Source: Balneolaceae bacterium (lineage in GTDB: Bacteria; Bacteroidota; Rhodothermia; Balneolales; Balneolaceae). From it: 64,000 bases of DNA. Below are positions 26,800-36,029 of this stretch, one piece after another. Numbering within the stretch: the stretch's first letter is position 1; each line of letters begins with the position of its first letter. Under the pieces are notes generated by a model, which was given only the letters and a program-made list of their open reading frames with translations, was not told where the DNA came from and did no database searches. A program made the position numbers and the translations under genes. The DNA is taken from the NCBI GenBank assembly GCA_006969905.1, contig CP030887.1, positions 2,654,730 through 2,718,729 on the forward strand. The letters run 5' to 3'.

Positions 26800-28269
26800 T
26801 TACCAATCCCAATCATCTTCCCAATTGTCTAATAACGGAAGGTCTTTCTGCTTAAAGAACCGGATTCCTGCTGTAAAGCCTACCCAGAACCGGTATTGCC
26901 TTCCTTTCCAGGTAGGTGACCATAAGCTGTACCAGGTATAGTCAGCGGCTTCATTAACACGTGTTATCTGGATATTATAAGTTGGGCCACCATAAATAGA
27001 AAAACCATTACCAAAGCGTTTACCAATTAAATAACGGTATGAATAAATGAGGTTTAAATCCCGGCTCCATTCCTCTTCAAAGTTATGAACGACACTTATT
27101 TCCTGGTTTACAAACAAGGTGTTGCTTTCTATCCTTTCAAAAGAATCCTGGATATTTTTTTCCAGTCCAACGGCAATACCTACCCTGTACACATTACGAT
27201 CTAACAAAGTATTATATCCCAAAATACCCAGGTTATAAACTCTGTACGTTCCAAGGTTAAAACCTACTTCAGTGAAGCCTGCATCAGTATAGCGCACATC
27301 AAAGTTTTTGCGGCCGTTTCCGTAGTAGCTGATAAACCCGATCGGCACACCTTCAAATTCTTTCGCATAGTTTATTAGCCCAATCTGTAATCCTTCTCCC
27401 GTTTCTGAATAATTAATAAGAGATGAAAACTGAACTCCCTGAAAGTCTCTGGAGATATTTGCCACTCCAGAAATCATAAGCCCTTCCTGATCGGGTGAAT
27501 AATTAAGCCCACCGGTAACTAATAATCCAGAAGCACTTTCTTTTGCAACATTAAAACCTGTTGATACCATCAATCCTTCAATACTACCCATGCTTATATT
27601 ACCGGCACCTGCTACCTGAAGGCCAGACATATTATTGCCTGCATAGTTAAATACTCCTGAAGCCTGGAGGCCTTCTACGTTGTCCCTGGCGATATTAGCA
27701 ATTCCGGCTCCTTGTAAGCCCGAGATATCATAATCAGCATAGTTGAAAACTGTGGCTGCCTGAAGCCCTTCCATCATATCACGACTTATATTTGCCACAC
27801 CTGCAACTTGTAAACCACTTGTTTCATCCTCTGAAGCATTTACAATACCCGCAACCTGGATACCTTCCAGCTGGTCCTTACTGAAATTTCCAAAACCGGC
27901 TACTTGAATTCCTGACATGTTATCTCCGGAATAGTTTACCAATCCGGCAAGATTAACTCCTTCCATATTACCATTGGTTATATTGGTAAGGCCCGCAATT
28001 TGAAAACCGGATGCATAGTATTTATTGTAATTGAACAGGGTACCCAATTCAAAACCGTCAAGCCCGCCATGATATCCTCCTAAAATATTGATGGAGTATT
28101 TTGCGGTGTAATCAACAGCATTGATGCCATTAGTACTTAAAGGTGGAACTAAGGTAACTCTCCATTTGCGATAGGAGAGATCAGAATCATATCGTTGGGC
28201 AGATATGGTATCAGAAAAAGATAAACTTGTAAAGAGAATTAGCAGGGACGCACTAAAGATTTTTTTCAT
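26800..28269 (-). CDS. LA_2272-type surface repeat protein with 16-residue repeats
   Basis: A 489-residue exported protein (signal 1-24). Residues about 60-330 are made of about 15 tandem units with a strict 16-residue period in the first eleven, then 14-15 residues. The unit pattern is [IVL]QVAGxxNxSxDxxxG, for example IQVAGIVNASEDETSG and LQVAGVANISRDMMEG. This is the LA_2272 surface repeat pattern, probably a beta-solenoid or beta-sheet array. The C-terminal approximately 160 residues are rich in alternating aromatic strands and look like an outer-membrane barrel. It lies 61 bp from the cyclophilin gene. The function is unknown. Confidence 0.85.
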   Translation of the reverse strand: MKKIFSASLLILFTSLSFSDTISAQRYDSDLSYRKWRVTLVPPLSTNGINAVDYTAKYSINILGGYHGGLDGFELGTLFNYNKYYASGFQIAGLTNITNGNMEGVNLAGLVNYSGDNMSGIQVAGFGNFSKDQLEGIQVAGIVNASEDETSGLQVAGVANISRDMMEGLQAATVFNYADYDISGLQGAGIANIARDNVEGLQASGVFNYAGNNMSGLQVAGAGNISMGSIEGLMVSTGFNVAKESASGLLVTGGLNYSPDQEGLMISGVANISRDFQGVQFSSLINYSETGEGLQIGLINYAKEFEGVPIGFISYYGNGRKNFDVRYTDAGFTEVGFNLGTYRVYNLGILGYNTLLDRNVYRVGIAVGLEKNIQDSFERIESNTLFVNQEISVVHNFEEEWSRDLNLIYSYRYLIGKRFGNGFSIYGGPTYNIQITRVNEAADYTWYSLWSPTWKGRQYRFWVGFTAGIRFFKQKDLPLLDNWEDDWDW

Positions 28270-28330
28270 AGCCTGTACTTGAAATTTAGTGCAGCCCTAC
28301 GAAATATGATTCTGTAATGTTTCGAATAGT

Positions 28331-28852
28331 TTAGCTTTTGAGGTGAGGAAAATTTTCGTCCAGCACTTCATTCCATAGCTCTACTTCCTGAACATCATTA
28401 AGTAGCGAATCTATATCGCCTTCCAGTTCAACCTTTGAAATTTCATCACCCTGGGAAATGTTGTTAACAACGTCCTGGTCAGATTCTGATACAACTTTAC
28501 CAAATACTGTATGTTTTCCATCAAGCCAGGAAGTTTCAATATGGGTAATAAAAAACTGGCTGCCATTTGTGCCGGGTCCGGCGTTTGCCATTGATAAAAC
28601 TCCTGGGCCGGTATGCTTTAACTCTGGTGAAAACTCATCTTCAAATCTATAACCGGGACCTCCACGACCATCACCATTTGGGCAGCCTCCCTGAATCATA
28701 AAATCATTAATAACCCTATGGAATTTTAAGCCGTCATAAAATCCTTTTTTGGCAAGGTTTACAAAATTTGCAACTGTTTTTGGTGCTTTATCATCATAAA
28801 GATCAAGATTTATGATTCCTTTTGAAGTATGTAAAGATGCGGTAATAGCCAT
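28331..28852 (-). CDS. cyclophilin-type peptidyl-prolyl cis-trans isomerase
   Basis: A 173-residue single-domain cyclophilin without a signal peptide, hence cytoplasmic. The active-site features are [13 protein letters not shown] (catalytic Arg), [24 protein letters not shown] (split here as the GSQFFIT and the [12 protein letters not shown] motifs), and [11 protein letters not shown]. It catalyses prolyl isomerisation in protein folding. The gene lies 5 bp after the PagL-like gene on the same strand, so the two are probably co-transcribed. Confidence 0.95.
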   Translation of the reverse strand: MAITASLHTSKGIINLDLYDDKAPKTVANFVNLAKKGFYDGLKFHRVINDFMIQGGCPNGDGRGGPGYRFEDEFSPELKHTGPGVLSMANAGPGTNGSQFFITHIETSWLDGKHTVFGKVVSESDQDVVNNISQGDEISKVELEGDIDSLLNDVQEVELWNEVLDENFPHLKS

Positions 28853-28857
28853 TGAGA

Positions 28858-29469
28858 TTAGTTTATTTGAAAAGTGAAAAATATGAAGTTCGAATCTATT
28901 CCGGGATTTTCCTTTCCGGTTTGTGCATTAGAAATATGATGAAATTTGTAACCCATAACTAACGAAATAGGTTCAACTATTTTGAATTTAAATCCCGGTG
29001 AAATATCAAAAGCGAAATTAAGCTTTCGCCCTTTATCTGTTGGAAATGTGTCTCTCATATACATAAAATAGCCTGAAGTACCACCCAAAAAACTAATAAA
29101 TGAGTTTAGCCCATACTCAAGCTCAAAGCCAACGGGCGAAAAACCAAAGCCGGTAGTTTCGGTAATACGATCTCCGTCGTCTCTTTTGGGATACTTATAA
29201 TAAATGTAAGGGACAATATCAGCAGTGTAATAAATGCGATAGTCCTTTTGCTGATATATTGATTTTTTAGCTCCTATACCGTAAATCCAACCGGATGAGT
29301 TCTCAGTTTTTCCAAGCAGCTTTACTGACTTTTTTGAATAGCCGCCCCATGCTCTGAATGAAATATCTGATGTTTGTTGAGCTTTTTCCTGGCCTTTTAA
29401 TTCATTTAATGGCAGAAAAAAGAGGATTATCATTATTACAAATGATCTGGCCCATTTATCTGGAGGCAT
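28858..29469 (-). CDS. PagL-like acyloxyacyl hydrolase (outer-membrane)
   Basis: A 203-residue exported protein (signal about 8-27) of the PagL lipid A 3-O-deacylase family, an eight-stranded outer-membrane barrel. The catalytic signature is visible near the C-terminus as [19 protein letters not shown], with a His-Ser pair, and the last residues form a membrane strand with an aromatic end. It would remove an acyl chain from lipid A or a related lipid. The next gene is 5 bp downstream (cyclophilin) and the upstream small membrane gene 11 bp away. Barrel topology is inferred from alternating residues. Confidence 0.82.
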   Translation of the reverse strand: MPPDKWARSFVIMIILFFLPLNELKGQEKAQQTSDISFRAWGGYSKKSVKLLGKTENSSGWIYGIGAKKSIYQQKDYRIYYTADIVPYIYYKYPKRDDGDRITETTGFGFSPVGFELEYGLNSFISFLGGTSGYFMYMRDTFPTDKGRKLNFAFDISPGFKFKIVEPISLVMGYKFHHISNAQTGKENPGIDSNFIFFTFQIN

Positions 29470-29480
29470 ATTCTAAAAAC

Positions 29481-29801
29481 TCACTTCTTTTTTGACTTAA
29501 CTACTATCACAACTGAAAGCAGCCAAACTAAAACCCATGCACCTGTTAAATAATACTGTTGGGCCAAAAGAAGAGTCGCTATCGAAAGGGCATAAATGAT
29601 GTGATAAATCCAATCCGGGGTTTCTGTTTTTTGAGCCCTTTTCTGAAGAGAGGGCATAAAAATGGCAAGTATCTTACCAACCAACAGCAGGCCGGTATAA
29701 ACCCAAACAGCACCCAAAAGTATGTTATTATCAAAAAAATAAAGAGCCGATATCGCTCCCAAAGCAATAATGTCAATAATGATATCTTTGATCCAGTTCA
29801 T
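29481..29801 (-). CDS. small membrane protein of unknown function
   Basis: A 106-residue protein with three or four hydrophobic segments, ending VVKSKKK. The start is placed at the ATG at 29801; the longer reading begins with a TTG at 29819. No family is recognised. It sits 11 bp upstream of the PagL-like gene on the same strand, so it is likely co-transcribed and may act in the envelope. Nothing further can be said. Confidence 0.6.
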   Translation of the reverse strand: MNWIKDIIIDIIALGAISALYFFDNNILLGAVWVYTGLLLVGKILAIFMPSLQKRAQKTETPDWIYHIIYALSIATLLLAQQYYLTGAWVLVWLLSVVIVVKSKKK

Positions 29802-29866
29802 TTCAAAATTTTTTGACAATCATACGGGATCAGTAGATATAAAAAAAATATAAATGCTCTTTTTTG

Positions 29867-30451
29867 CTATTTAAGTTGTATTGATGTAACCCAGATGATC
29901 TCGTGCTCAGGTTTGTCTGAGTCAAACAAATCTTTGGAAGTTTCCCACTTCAGGCCTTTTTTATCTCTTACATTAACGAGCAAGCCTTCGATTTTTAAAA
30001 GGTGTCCATCTCTTAGCCTGCCCAGTTCGGATTTAATTTCATCCGTTGAAGGTATTAAGTGCCATAACGCGGTTTGTTCATTTATTTCTTTATGGGTAAC
30101 CGGTAATTGATAGGGTTTTTTGCTGAAAGTGCGTTCGCTTAAGTCAAAGTGGAGATAATCAAGGTTTCTTTGGTCTGATAAATCATTCCACCCGACTAAT
30201 ACATCAATAGGAGAAAAAGAGGACATGCCATCCAAAAAGTAACGCTTTTTAGAAATCACTCTCACTTCTGCTGATACACTGCCTGCCGGCATTAATTCTG
30301 CTTCATTGTAAGAAAATGGTTCTTCTTTGGAGTTATCCACCAAAACAGGGGCTTTATCTGCTTTTACGCCGGGGCCTCTGTCGATGGGTACCATCGACCA
30401 TGCCAGGTAAGCAAGAAAAACGAATGCACCAATTGCTATATACTTGACCAT
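29867..30451 (-). CDS. hypothetical protein with one N-terminal membrane anchor
   Basis: A 194-residue protein with an N-terminal membrane helix (about 3-20) and a periplasmic domain of about 170 residues. The domain has an OB-like or beta-rich character (SAEVRVISKKRYFLDG, LLKIEGLLVNVRDKKG, IIWVTSIQL). The start is the second of two adjacent ATGs: the AAGGAG upstream is 2 nt from the first and 5 nt from the second, favouring 30451. No family is recognised; it is possibly a PepSY- or quinol-oxidase-accessory-like protein, but that is only a guess. Confidence 0.65.
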   Translation of the reverse strand: MVKYIAIGAFVFLAYLAWSMVPIDRGPGVKADKAPVLVDNSKEEPFSYNEAELMPAGSVSAEVRVISKKRYFLDGMSSFSPIDVLVGWNDLSDQRNLDYLHFDLSERTFSKKPYQLPVTHKEINEQTALWHLIPSTDEIKSELGRLRDGHLLKIEGLLVNVRDKKGLKWETSKDLFDSDKPEHEIIWVTSIQLK

Positions 30452-30533
30452 CATTGCTCCTTCGAGAATTTTTCTAAAGGAGTATTCAATCTATATAATC
30501 GTTACAAAAAAGAAGATTTTTTGTCAGATAATA

Positions 30534-31022
30534 TCAGGAAACCAGGCCTTTATAGGTGTGGTAGAACCGTTCTAAGTCTTCTAAATAAAAATTCTTAAGG
30601 GCTTGGTTTCCGTCTGTGTTTAATATGTCTTCGAAAACAAATTCCTTTTTGTCCACATACTTAAAAGTGAGTTTCCCCTGATGGAACGATATGGTCTCGA
30701 TTTCCGAAAAAAGATATTCCAGTTTATTTTCTTTGAGAAGTATCATAGAACCTGGTACAAAAAAACCTTCAGAATCAATAAACTGGTTTGCCTGAAGGTT
30801 ATGTTCTTCTATTAATTCCTGGTTCACATAGTCCTTTACATTTTTATCGAACTTTAAATAGACTGAATTAGAGGTTATGCCCAGGGTTACTTCGCTATAT
30901 TTATCAGTTATTTCAAGGATAGCAAATCGATCTGACTCGGGGCCGTCTGTTTCTGCTGAAAAACCATTATTGACAAATACCAGGATAAAGAAAAAAATAA
31001 GGTTAGTAAGTTTTTTGTTCAT
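30534..31022 (-). CDS. secreted hypothetical protein
   Basis: A 162-residue protein with an N-terminal signal peptide (about 5-22, ending near GFSAETDG). The mature part is acidic with strands (FAILEITDKYSEVTLGIT, SVYLKFDKNVKDYV) and an AGxxD-like helix toward the end. No family is recognised. It is divergent from the Pel-like operon, sharing a 130-bp promoter region with it, so common regulation is conceivable, but its product has no visible link to polysaccharide. Confidence 0.65.
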   Translation of the reverse strand: MNKKLTNLIFFFILVFVNNGFSAETDGPESDRFAILEITDKYSEVTLGITSNSVYLKFDKNVKDYVNQELIEEHNLQANQFIDSEGFFVPGSMILLKENKLEYLFSEIETISFHQGKLTFKYVDKKEFVFEDILNTDGNQALKNFYLEDLERFYHTYKGLVS

Positions 31023-31152
31023 GATAGTGTCAATAATATTGAATATGTTAGAACATGGAACACTTGCTTAACACGTTTGTAATCTGAAATGGTTTCATTT
31101 TTTTACAAGTTCCATAATATACGTATTACGGCATAGCAAACAATTAGAATTC

Positions 31153-32304
31153 GTGATAGCACAAGATTTAAATCCTAAAGAGTTTACCATACTTATTGTA
31201 GACGATGCAGAACCTAATTTGGTTTTGCTTTCTTTTGTATTGAAAGAAGAGGGATTTAATGTTCTTAAGGCGAGAGATGGAGAAGAGGCTATTCAAAAGG
31301 TTCAAAGTCATGAACCTGATTTAATACTTTTGGATATCCTGATGCCCGGAATGAATGGATACGAAGTCAGCAAGAGAATAAAAAGCTCAGAATACGCAGC
31401 TATCCCTATCATTTTTCTTAGTGCACTTAATGAGACAGAAAGTAAAGTAGATGCTTTTGAATCTGGTGGAGTAGATTTTATCAATAAGCCTTTCAAAAAA
31501 GAAGAAGTTATTGCCAGGATTAAAACCCATCTTTTTATCAGAAAGCTTCAAAAGCAAAAAGAAGGGCGCTTACGATTACTCAAGGATCGTGAAATAGAAC
31601 TCAGTAAACTCAATAAAAAGAAAGATGAATTGATAAGGATGGTAAGCCATGATATTAAAAACCCTCTTACGGGTATAATAGGCATGACTCAAATTCTTAT
31701 TGAAGACGAGGATATAGAAGCTGAAGAAAGGAAAGAGATACTAGACCTGGTATATCAAAGCGCTGAAAAGTTATTTGAACTTGTAAAGGAAACACTGGAT
31801 AAAGAATCAAATGATGTACAGGTACAAGACTTAAATATTCAGGAAACGGATATCATTGAATTTTGCAAAAAATCTGCCGAAAAATTTAAAAATAAAGCTT
31901 CCTTAAAGGGCATTGAGCTTAGTGTAAAGCCACATATAGACGAATTGTTAGTACCTTTCGATAATGATAAACTTTCCACGGTGCTGGAAATACTTATTAC
32001 AAATGCAATAAGGTTTACTCTTGACGGAGGCTCCATTGAAATAAGTATTGAAAAGCATAATGATGATCATTGTTTGTTGAAAGTTATGGACACGGGTATC
32101 GGAATCTCATCTGAAATTTTAGATAACTTTATTATACAAACTGAAAATGAAGCCGATAAGGAAAGTACTTTTGACTCAGGGTTAGACCTGGGGCTTGATA
32201 TTGTTCAAAGAAAAATAAAATCGCACAACGGGAATATTTGGGTTAGTTCTGAAGAAGAATCGGGGACTACTTTTTATATAGAACTCCCATTACAAATTAA
32301 ATAA
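31153..32304 (+). CDS. receiver-histidine kinase (REC-HisKA-HATPase), first gene of Pel-like operon
   Basis: A 383-residue soluble signalling protein. Residues 11-125 form a receiver domain with acidic D17/D18, phosphoacceptor D61 and lysine K112. A linker coiled coil leads to the HisKA domain with H166 (MVSHDIKNP), and the HATPase has an N-box ILITNAIRFT, G1 box MDTGIGIS, and a GLDLGLDIV second G-rich region. A receiver preceding the kinase means it takes input from another phosphodonor. The start is GTG (31153); no in-frame ATG is close. It is followed 3 bp later by a receiver-only regulator. No DNA-binding domain is present in either. Confidence 0.9.
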   Translation: MIAQDLNPKEFTILIVDDAEPNLVLLSFVLKEEGFNVLKARDGEEAIQKVQSHEPDLILLDILMPGMNGYEVSKRIKSSEYAAIPIIFLSALNETESKVDAFESGGVDFINKPFKKEEVIARIKTHLFIRKLQKQKEGRLRLLKDREIELSKLNKKKDELIRMVSHDIKNPLTGIIGMTQILIEDEDIEAEERKEILDLVYQSAEKLFELVKETLDKESNDVQVQDLNIQETDIIEFCKKSAEKFKNKASLKGIELSVKPHIDELLVPFDNDKLSTVLEILITNAIRFTLDGGSIEISIEKHNDDHCLLKVMDTGIGISSEILDNFIIQTENEADKESTFDSGLDLGLDIVQRKIKSHNGNIWVSSEEESGTTFYIELPLQIK

Positions 32305-32307
32305 TAG

Positions 32308-33243
32308 ATGAGCTATACGATTTTAGTTATAGATGATGATGAACCCATTCATTTTATGACAAAAAGCATGTTAGGTAAAGAATTCATCCTAAAACATGCC
32401 AGAGATGCACAAGAAGCCATTAATATACTCTCTGAAGGCAGTGTAAACCTGATACTTTCAGACATTCACATGCCGGGACTTTCGGGTCTGGAATTTCTTG
32501 AATCTGTTCGTTTGGATAAAGAAAAAAATCAGATTCCAATCCTTATAATGACCAATCTGCCAACGATTGAAAAAGAAAAAAAGGCTTTTGATTTAGGTGC
32601 TGCTGACTTCATTAAAAAGGAAAGATTTAACAACGACAGAGAAGCAGTAATTGATATAATTCGAATGAAGTTGGTTACGGATATTCATGTTACAGGGCTT
32701 GAAGATGATATTGTTAAAAAGAAAGACCAGCTAGTAATGAAGCTAATGGAAAAAGCCATTAAAGGGTCTTTTGAAGATACAATCCAGGTACTTATATCCG
32801 AACTTAACTCAATTATTGAAACAGATCTTATAGGTTTGTGGGTTGTTGAAGGTAGTGAACCAAAAAATGTGGTATTCTCGGGTAATGAATTACCTGCTGA
32901 TTCTTCACTGGATTCATTCGATACCTCCCAAACTTATCAGTTTTTAAAAAATGAGGGTGAACCGTTTTTAAGTAATCATGTTTTTAATGAGGAATTTGGA
33001 TCCTTTCTCGACTTTTCAAAATTAAACGGGATGCCAGCGGAGATCGGGATTCCCTTGCATTCAGTTAATGAGCGTACGCTACTCATGAATAATATGCAAA
33101 TACCGGACGATGCTGAGATGTTTAGTGTGCTTGTTTTAAAAAGAAAAGTGTTGTTTTCGTCTAAAGAATTTGAATTGGTTTCCAGGTTAGTAACTCAGGC
33201 GGGATCTATTCTTTGGAGGTTATATAAAAAGTCAAACTCCTGA
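32308..33243 (+). CDS. response regulator with C-terminal GAF-like region
   Basis: A 311-residue protein with an N-terminal receiver domain (phosphoacceptor D52 in LILSDIHMPG; KK at about 110). The C-terminal approximately 170 residues follow a helical linker (VKKKDQLVMKLMEKA) and show alternating strands such as LIGLWVVEG and MFSVLVLKRKVLFSSKEFELV, ending with an LVTQAGSILW helix, which look like a degenerate GAF domain. There is no DNA-binding or enzymatic output. Its position between the kinase and the glycosyltransferases suggests that it signals to the synthase by contact, possibly in the place of PelD. That is inference. Confidence 0.8.
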   Translation: MSYTILVIDDDEPIHFMTKSMLGKEFILKHARDAQEAINILSEGSVNLILSDIHMPGLSGLEFLESVRLDKEKNQIPILIMTNLPTIEKEKKAFDLGAADFIKKERFNNDREAVIDIIRMKLVTDIHVTGLEDDIVKKKDQLVMKLMEKAIKGSFEDTIQVLISELNSIIETDLIGLWVVEGSEPKNVVFSGNELPADSSLDSFDTSQTYQFLKNEGEPFLSNHVFNEEFGSFLDFSKLNGMPAEIGIPLHSVNERTLLMNNMQIPDDAEMFSVLVLKRKVLFSSKEFELVSRLVTQAGSILWRLYKKSNS

Positions 33244-33246
33244 TTT

Positions 33247-34443
33247 ATGAGAGAAAGAGTACTGCTGGTTATTGAAGGCACCTATCCATGGTACAGGGGG
33301 GGAGTAAGTGAATGGATATATCAATATCTTCGTTATTTTACTGCCTATGACTTTACAATTCTTCAAATTGCTACTGATGAATTTCAAGGCCTAAACCCTA
33401 ATGAGGCATTGTACCCCTTAACTGAAAATGTAAAGGAGTTTATCAGGGTCAGTCCTCCGGAATTAAGTTTCAATTGGCTTGAAGATTCAGAAAAATGGGT
33501 TTCAGCTATTGATGAAAGTTTAGAGCTGGCATTAACTGATGCTGCAGCAATACATGTAACAAATACTGGTTTTGCCGGTTGGTTGGGGGTATTTTTGAAG
33601 AACACGTCCCAACTTCCTTTAGTGCTGACTGAACATGCCCTGTATTGGAAAGAGGTAGAAAAAGGAGCTATTGCTTTAGAGTGCGGTTATAAAATACCTC
33701 AAAATGGATCAGGCCAGAAATATGTAGCCCGATTGTTTAAAGAGATAGCCTCAGAGGTATATACTGCGTCGGACGAAGTTATCTCCGTTTCCCGGACTAA
33801 TATTCCACTCCAAATTATGTATGGTGCAAGTTCCCCTGTTTATATACCTAATGGTATCCCAATCGACTCTTTGGTAAGCACTAAAAACTCTGTTAAGAAC
33901 CCTACTATAGGCTGGGTTGGAAGGTGCGCGGAAATGAAGAACCCAAACCTGTTTTTAGATGCTGTACAGGAATGGACTCAATCCGGTTTTAAAGCAAACT
34001 ATATGATGCTTTTATGCGATGCTAATGAAAAGGAATTACAAGATCAGATAAAAAAACGACAAAAGGATTTCCCACAGGTTGAATTTATATGGAATAAAGA
34101 AGCTTCATCTTATTATTCAAAAATGGATATGCTTTGCATTTCAAGCCATAATGAATCTCAGCCTTTAGTTATGCTCGAAGGACTGGCAAACAGAGTTTTA
34201 CCAATAGGTTGGGAAGTAGGGGATCTGACCTCTGAGTTTGGTTTTGTAGTGCCAGAAGGTGTAAGTGTACAAACATTTTGTAACCAGGTTGAATCCTTAT
34301 GGAATGATAAAAACAAGTATGCAGAATTAGTAGAAAGCAAATTTGAACATGTTGCTTATAATCACACGTGGGGTATAATTTTTAAAAAATACCACCAATT
34401 ATTATCTCAGCTGCTTGCCAAAGAGAGGTATATGCAGGAATGA
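33247..34443 (+). CDS. PelF-like glycosyltransferase, shorter paralogue (GT4)
   Basis: A 398-residue GT-B glycosyltransferase. The N-terminus EGTYPWYRGGVSEW corresponds to the PelF-specific EGxYPYxxGGVSxW, and a VLTEHALYWKE block parallels the TDHGVYMRER of the next gene. The C-terminal domain has the EX7E motif in SSHNESQPLVMLEG. It is about 110 residues shorter than PelF, lacking much of the N-terminal DUF3492 extension. The first gene of the synthase section, it overlaps the next by 4 bp (ATGA). It may form a heteromer with the longer enzyme or add a different sugar; I cannot tell which. Confidence 0.82.
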   Translation: MRERVLLVIEGTYPWYRGGVSEWIYQYLRYFTAYDFTILQIATDEFQGLNPNEALYPLTENVKEFIRVSPPELSFNWLEDSEKWVSAIDESLELALTDAAAIHVTNTGFAGWLGVFLKNTSQLPLVLTEHALYWKEVEKGAIALECGYKIPQNGSGQKYVARLFKEIASEVYTASDEVISVSRTNIPLQIMYGASSPVYIPNGIPIDSLVSTKNSVKNPTIGWVGRCAEMKNPNLFLDAVQEWTQSGFKANYMMLLCDANEKELQDQIKKRQKDFPQVEFIWNKEASSYYSKMDMLCISSHNESQPLVMLEGLANRVLPIGWEVGDLTSEFGFVVPEGVSVQTFCNQVESLWNDKNKYAELVESKFEHVAYNHTWGIIFKKYHQLLSQLLAKERYMQE

Positions 34444-36029
34444 GTAACAAGCGCCCAACCGTTTTATTCCAAACAGAAGGTTCATACCCATATAGCGGGG
34501 GTGGAGTAAGTACCTGGGCGCATATTCTTTGTACAGAACTGGAAGAAGAAATAGATTTCCAGTTATTTGCTGTTACCGGTAACCCCTTTGTTGAAACGAG
34601 GTACAAACTTCCCGGAAATATAAAAGATATTATTCATGTGCCGCTGTGGGGTGTAGAAGAACCCGTAGAATACTTTGATAATAAGCTCCCTTTTTCATCT
34701 CATGTTTATAGAAAATCCAGAACCACAAAAGCTGTTGTCAAAAAAGTTTTCATGCCTTTGTTCCAGGATTTTATAAAATGCCTGAAGGATCCTTTCGGGG
34801 ATGTTCTCTTCATTAGTGATACCATTTATGGACTTTGGAAGTACTTTCAATGGTACGACTACAAAATTACCATGCGTGAACCTCTTCTTTGGGTGGAATT
34901 TAAAAACTCAATGTCCACACAATTTGAATCGCTCAACATTGAAGAGGTTGGAGCAGAACCGAAAGTTTTTGATATGACCTTTGGTATGCGTTGGCTGTAT
35001 CATTTTATGATGCCTGTTGCATCACCAATTCCAAGAGAGATTGATATTTGCCATGCTACCTTAGCCGGGTTCCCAGCTTTAACATCAATAGCGGCAAAGT
35101 ATGAATATGGAACCCCGGGTATAGTTACTGATCATGGTGTTTATATGAGGGAAAGATTAATTAATGTCGGAAGGTCAGACATGCCTTTCTTTTCCAAGAA
35201 GCTGCTCGTTGATCTCTCCACATTGGTAACCCGTTCTGTTTATTACACAGCCGATCAAATATCACCTGTTACAACGGCTAACCAGGCATGGGAAATGCGT
35301 TTTGAAGCATCTGAAGACAATATACTACCCATTTATAATGGAGTTGATACCGACCTTTTTAAACCTCTTCCCAAACCTAAGCACACAAAAGACAGGCCAA
35401 CCGTAATTGCAGTAGCACAGGTTTTTCCTTTAAAGGATATCGAGACCATGATTAGAAGCTGTAAAGAGGTTCGTAAGACTATACCTGATGTTCAGTATAT
35501 CGTTTATGGAAGCCTTGAAGTAGATAAAGATTATGTACAGAAATGCAGGGATTTAGTCGATGAATTAGGTTTGGGAGATAATTTTACATTTGGGGGCTTT
35601 CACAATCAACCCAACATGATTTTTAACGAGGGTGATATTTCCATTTTAACTTCCATTTCAGAGGGGTTCCCATATACAGTCATAGAATCTATGAGTTGTG
35701 GCCGGCCTGTAGTAGCAACAGATGTTGGAGGGATACGGGACGCACTGGAAGGTTGTGGAATTCTGTGTAAACCCAGGGATCCGGTTGATATTGCAAACGG
35801 GGTAATTAAGCTTCTTGAAGACACCCAACTCCGGTTAGAGTTAGGAAACAAATCCAGGGATAAAGTCCTTCTTAATTTTACTACCGATAAATCAGTAAAA
35901 GCTTATTTAGAGACATATAAAAAGTTGGCTGATAAACCCAGAAAGCCACTTAAAGAACAGGTCAAATCACTAAGTGTGCTGGCTTTGCTTAACCATATAG
36001 AAAGTATGGATTATGAAAAAGCAAGTTGA
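34440..36029 (+). CDS. pelF: PelF-like glycosyltransferase
   Basis: A 529-residue cytoplasmic glycosyltransferase of GT4 type with the PelF (DUF3492) N-terminus: TEGSYPYSGGGVSTW, later GIVTDHGVYMRERLI, and PIYNGVDTDLFKP. The C-terminal donor domain has a TSISEGFPYTVIESMSCGRP EX7E motif. PelF, with UDP-GalNAc or related sugar, makes the polymer of the Pel system in Pseudomonas. Length and motifs agree with PelF (about 500 residues). It overlaps the preceding paralogue by 4 bp and the PelG-like gene by 17 bp, so it is tightly co-translated. The substrate sugar here is unknown. Confidence 0.9.
   Translation: MSNKRPTVLFQTEGSYPYSGGGVSTWAHILCTELEEEIDFQLFAVTGNPFVETRYKLPGNIKDIIHVPLWGVEEPVEYFDNKLPFSSHVYRKSRTTKAVVKKVFMPLFQDFIKCLKDPFGDVLFISDTIYGLWKYFQWYDYKITMREPLLWVEFKNSMSTQFESLNIEEVGAEPKVFDMTFGMRWLYHFMMPVASPIPREIDICHATLAGFPALTSIAAKYEYGTPGIVTDHGVYMRERLINVGRSDMPFFSKKLLVDLSTLVTRSVYYTADQISPVTTANQAWEMRFEASEDNILPIYNGVDTDLFKPLPKPKHTKDRPTVIAVAQVFPLKDIETMIRSCKEVRKTIPDVQYIVYGSLEVDKDYVQKCRDLVDELGLGDNFTFGGFHNQPNMIFNEGDISILTSISEGFPYTVIESMSCGRPVVATDVGGIRDALEGCGILCKPRDPVDIANGVIKLLEDTQLRLELGNKSRDKVLLNFTTDKSVKAYLETYKKLADKPRKPLKEQVKSLSVLALLNHIESMDYEKAS

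Noticed and set aside
26800-28269. Pentapeptide-repeat protein
   Set aside because: The period is 16 residues, not five, and A(D/N)LxX is absent.
31119-31126. ATACGTAT palindrome upstream of the Pel-like operon as an operator
   Set aside because: Eight bases of AT-rich palindrome are expected by chance; no promoter element lies beside it.
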